NCBI GenBank assembly: GCA_030609605.1 | Contig: JAUWBY010000022.1 | Coordinates: forward strand, 1-16,455 | Source of the DNA: Candidatus Eiseniibacteriota bacterium | GTDB taxonomy: Bacteria > Joyebacterota > Joyebacteria > Joyebacterales > Joyebacteraceae | Direction of reading: 5' to 3' | Length of the DNA stretch: 16,455 nucleotides | Shown: positions 15,501 to 16,455 of the stretch, piece after piece | How positions within the stretch are numbered: the first letter of the stretch is position 1 | How the letters are laid out: every line of letters starts with the position of its first letter | Made by a program: the position numbers and the translations under genes | The notes under the pieces: model-generated | Told to the model about the DNA's origin: nothing | What the model saw: the letters and a program-made list of their open reading frames with translations, nothing else | Database searches by the model: none

Positions 15501-16165
15501 CCCACCGTGTTCGAAACGTTGCCTGTTCCGTCAATGATGGCGACCTTGTCGTAGACCTTCTGGCGACAGGAGTTGCCGTCGGTAGCCAAGTAGGGAATGT
15601 CGTCCTCGCTCACCGCGCCCGGGTCCTTATGAACGGCGTAGGCGGCGACCGCCGTCCCACCATCACAGCCCGAGCCGTAGTCGTTGCAGTCGATCGTCTG
15701 CTGCTCCGAGATGTCCAGCAGCACGCCCTCGTAGATCCTGACATGAGCCTCAGTAGCGCTGCACGCACCGAACGCCCAGCAGGAACCACAGTCCTCCTGG
15801 TCCTTGGCGGGGGTCACGCCATCGTAGTCGCGCCAGTCGAAGCTGCCGCGAAATGTCATCCCCCGGACCTCGGGCGGTGGCTGCAACGTATCGAAGATCG
15901 CAGCGATGTGAGCCGGGATCTCGCCACCCAGCCTTCTGGCCTTTTCCTCGGGCGACAGGTTCGACACGCTGGTCGGTCCCGCAACCCAGTCGTATCCCAT
16001 CTCGGTGATTCGCGCGTTGATCTCATCGATCCTCGCCTGTTCTTCTACCGAGATCTCGCGGTCGACGCTTGCGACCGCAGGCACGCTCGCCGTAACGAGA
16101 ATCGCCACCGACACAAGCAGGAGGCCGACGAGAAGCCGTGGAAATCTCCCTGTTCCAGAACGCAT
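12509..16165 (-). CDS. Secreted papain-like (C1A) cysteine peptidase fused to two parallel beta-helices, FN3 domains and a sorting tail
   Basis: The 1218-residue protein is multidomain. A signal peptide (about 1-32, hydrophobic 'LLVGLLLVSVAILVTASV', cut after AVA) and a short pro-region (to about 100) are followed by a papain-type domain (about 105-310) with Q123, C129 ('QEDCGSCWAFG'), H262 ('NHVVLMLGWDD') and N284 ('CKNSWGGGFG'), all four catalytic positions intact. A first right-handed beta-helix (about 320-600) begins YASIQTAID...VAEGTYAENIVL. Three FN3-like domains (about 610-880) follow. A second beta-helix (about 890-1100) begins YATIQAAID...VSPGTYDENIIL and ends YNYWGD. The tail (about 1131-1218) begins SYNFPNPFNPTTAI and ends SGVYFYKL...KMVMLK, a FlgD-Ig/T9SS-type tail. 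ATG 16165 is chosen over GTG 16189 because AAGGAG sits 8 nt before it. The protein is expected outside the cell or on its surface. The beta-helices suggest polysaccharide or surface binding, but no lyase site was identified. Confidence 0.9.
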   Translation of the reverse strand: MRSGTGRFPRLLVGLLLVSVAILVTASVPAVASVDREISVEEQARIDEINARITEMGYDWVAGPTSVSNLSPEEKARRLGGEIPAHIAAIFDTLQPPPEVRGMTFRGSFDWRDYDGVTPAKDQEDCGSCWAFGACSATEAHVRIYEGVLLDISEQQTIDCNDYGSGCDGGTAVAAYAVHKDPGAVSEDDIPYLATDGNSCRQKVYDKVAIIDGTGNVSNTVGSLKYAIETYGPLSVGMCVYDDFYNYTGGCYEHAGNDWTNHVVLMLGWDDDMCGGDGAWICKNSWGGGFGEGGFFYIKYGTCRIGSGAMRPLNAHIPKVILVPDEYASIQTAIDNSNRGDIIRVAEGTYAENIVLGDYRSLIGGYDATFTYRDPDAHPVVIDAGGSDHGIYVENEERIVIDGVTVTNSGVGHSGIYLKDVQGVVKNVEVYGCWRGLVATYGSAGTDGALYLEMSSFHDNDEAGIFINDPPNTNVSLAYVASYDNGAAGIYSYSTDVEIVNCTLAGNGLEGGIDLRVSSGNIIKNNIIASNTGYGITCTSATPVLSYNDVWDNSSGDYNNCSAGVGDTSVDPVFCDAGAGFYAVHATSPTLTGGEGSSAQGALGIGCPEGPENLLLAQDGASMLLSWNRPPWRRATVDYYIVYRDTTALPGTQIATVTAPDTSFIDITIPACELNYYRVSAVDDGGLEGAPSNKVFGSLCYDAPSDLSVQFTEGANEMSWGPAEGPIDYYVINRGNVIAEPESLAWVSSADTAFVDIWTSDCPRDNFSYEIIPVYDTGWHGQASDLASVDPSPSPPSGIVAEWVGDDIVLTWDENCESDFRRYWVYRDSLPFSDPIDSDLLVGFTADLTHTDEDMLPLTTWFYRLAGSDASSQKSVYSEMLWLGTGQKLEVPSPYATIQAAIDAASAIDTVWVSPGTYDENIILKDGVLVMSSGGAASTTIRSSSGAVVSATSLGDLTLLDGFTVDGQGTAASGLAAASGLMRVTDCVFKNCTNGASFDFGALLTVTGSTFMLCSNGATVADSSAPFFSGCTFSDNTFAGIYSNSDPGPEVGRTLTDANDFENNAIFQIFNMNAATVDADYNYWGDVCVEAGWFYGPVDYIPWTDAAHENTYTECPNSVPDDGVPEKSFASYNFPNPFNPTTAITYAIPAPGGRVILSIYDLSGRRVKTLVNADIAPGTYTATWRGLDEIGRQLGSGVYFYKLEAPGFSEQRKMVMLK

Positions 16166-16173
16166 CTGCTCCG

Positions 16174-16179
16174 CTCCTT
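16174..16179 (-). promoter_or_regulatory. Ribosome binding site deciding the peptidase start
   Basis: AAGGAG on the minus strand lies 8 nt before the ATG at 16165 and downstream of the in-frame GTG at 16189. It therefore supports the shorter protein, whose N-terminus is a clean signal peptide. Confidence 0.75.
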
Positions 16180-16216
16180 GCTGACGCACATGAGAAAACG
16201 CAAAATGGGTAAGAAA

Positions 16217-16238
16217 CCCCGCTGCCGCTCGCAGGGGG
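16217..16238 (-). promoter_or_regulatory. GC-rich hairpin in the 5' leader of the secreted peptidase
   Basis: In the minus-strand transcript CCCCCTGC (16238-16231) pairs with GCAG-C-GGGG (16225-16217) around a GAGCG loop, with one bulged C. It lies inside the roughly 97-nt leader between the promoter start site and the ATG. A mixed U-rich stretch (TTTCTTACCCATTTTGCGTTTT) follows. It could be a weak attenuator or a stability element. The 3' part recalls the end of a c-di-GMP-I riboswitch, but the conserved aptamer core is absent. Confidence 0.45.
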
Positions 16239-16269
16239 GCAACCGGTCTCTAAACCCTTGACAAACAAT

Positions 16270-16298
16270 ATTATAGCACGATTCGTACCGCATTTCAA
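16270..16298 (-). promoter_or_regulatory. Strong sigma70-like promoter for the secreted peptidase
   Basis: On the minus strand TTGAAA (16298-16293), a 17-bp spacer and a perfect TATAAT (16275-16270). The expected start is near 16262, about 97 nt before the ATG at 16165. This is the best consensus promoter in the window. Confidence 0.75.
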
Positions 16299-16376
16299 TA
16301 GGCCAGCCCCTGCGGGTAGTGTATCAGTTTGTGTGTAGAAAGGGCTTGAGGTGTTCTGAGTCCTGATATAGAAAGC

Positions 16377-16426
16377 GGGCATATCCGTGAGACCAATCAC
16401 AACCCTTCGAAAAGGGGGATATGCCC
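16377..16426. repeat. Nested palindrome with flanking direct repeat at the right window edge
   Basis: GGGCATATCC (16377-16386) and GGATATGCCC (16417-16426) are perfect inverted repeats. Between them CCCTT-CGAA-AAGGG (16403-16416) forms a second, inner hairpin. Each outer arm is followed by nearly the same sequence: CCGTGAGACCAA (16385-16396) and CCGTGAGAGACCAA (16425-16438). No gene is visible between 16299 and 16455. The block could be the end of an insertion sequence, a regulator site or an extragenic repeat; the window ends too soon to tell. Confidence 0.55.
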
Positions 16427-16455
16427 GTGAGAGACCAAGGCCTCTCGAAATCCAT

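Noticed and set aside
16217..16262. c-di-GMP-I (GEMM) riboswitch in the peptidase leader
   Set aside because: The GCAGCGGGGTT stretch recalls the 3' part of that aptamer, but the conserved 5' core and the needed length are missing.
16023..16400. Minus-strand 125-residue frame covering the promoter region
   Set aside because: It is open only by chance over the peptidase signal region and its promoter, has no ribosome site, and the protein lacks any domain character.
16421..16455. Possible start of a plus-strand gene (ATG at 16421, reading MPVRDQGLSKS) at the window end
   Set aside because: Only 11 codons are visible, and the GGGGG ribosome-like stretch is too close to the ATG. It overlaps the palindrome. 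A transposase start is possible but cannot be supported.

Overview
The window looks like a bacterial chromosome segment of moderately high GC (about 58-60% by eye) with tight operons and ordinary Shine-Dalgarno sites. The largest gene ends in an 'SYNFPNPFNP...SGVYFYKL' FlgD-like/T9SS-type C-terminal tail. Such tails are typical of the FCB superphylum and related uncultured phyla (for example Eisenbacteria, Krumholzibacteria, Latescibacteria). That phylum-level placement is an inference from one protein style, not from a marker gene. No rRNA, tRNA, CRISPR array or complete insertion sequence was seen.

Right to left along the minus strand, the layout is as follows. (a) At the right edge (16190-16455) there is a strong sigma70-like promoter and a leader hairpin for the large secreted gene, then an unexplained palindromic repeat block that runs towards the window end. 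(b) 12509-16165 encodes a 1218-residue secreted papain-family cysteine peptidase fused to two parallel beta-helices, three fibronectin-III-like domains and a sorting tail. (c) A plus-strand EamA/DMT transporter (11426-12280) converges on it across a shared hairpin. (d) Divergent from EamA lies a two-gene surface-polysaccharide unit, a GT4 glycosyltransferase followed by a Wzx/MviN-type flippase (8686-11300). (e) After a promoter/terminator overlap comes a tightly packed run of at least eight minus-strand genes (8513 to 1): [NiFe] hydrogenase small subunit, large subunit, hydrogenase maturation endopeptidase, SAM methyltransferase, M24 aminopeptidase, GlcD/D-lactate-dehydrogenase-like flavoprotein, CelD/BcsL-type acetyltransferase, and a second flippase cut by the window edge.

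The metabolic core is a cytoplasmic group 3-type [NiFe] hydrogenase: no Tat signal, a 12-cysteine small subunit, and a DPCxxCxxH large subunit with a cleavable tail. Its own maturation protease is encoded just downstream. No diaphorase, F420 or MvhD/Hdr redox partner is encoded in the window, so its electron partner is unknown. The only flavin oxidoreductase nearby is the GlcD-like protein four genes downstream. The rest of the run (acetyltransferase, flippase) is polysaccharide-type, so the run may be a composite of two functional units.

The points most worth a second look are the promoter that overlaps a full intrinsic terminator in front of the hydrogenase genes; the redox-partner-less hydrogenase in a mixed operon; the apparently leaderless divergent GT4/EamA pair; the peptidase/beta-helix fusion with its structured leader; and the palindromic block at the right edge. 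I did not find a clearly new multi-gene system that I could defend from sequence alone.
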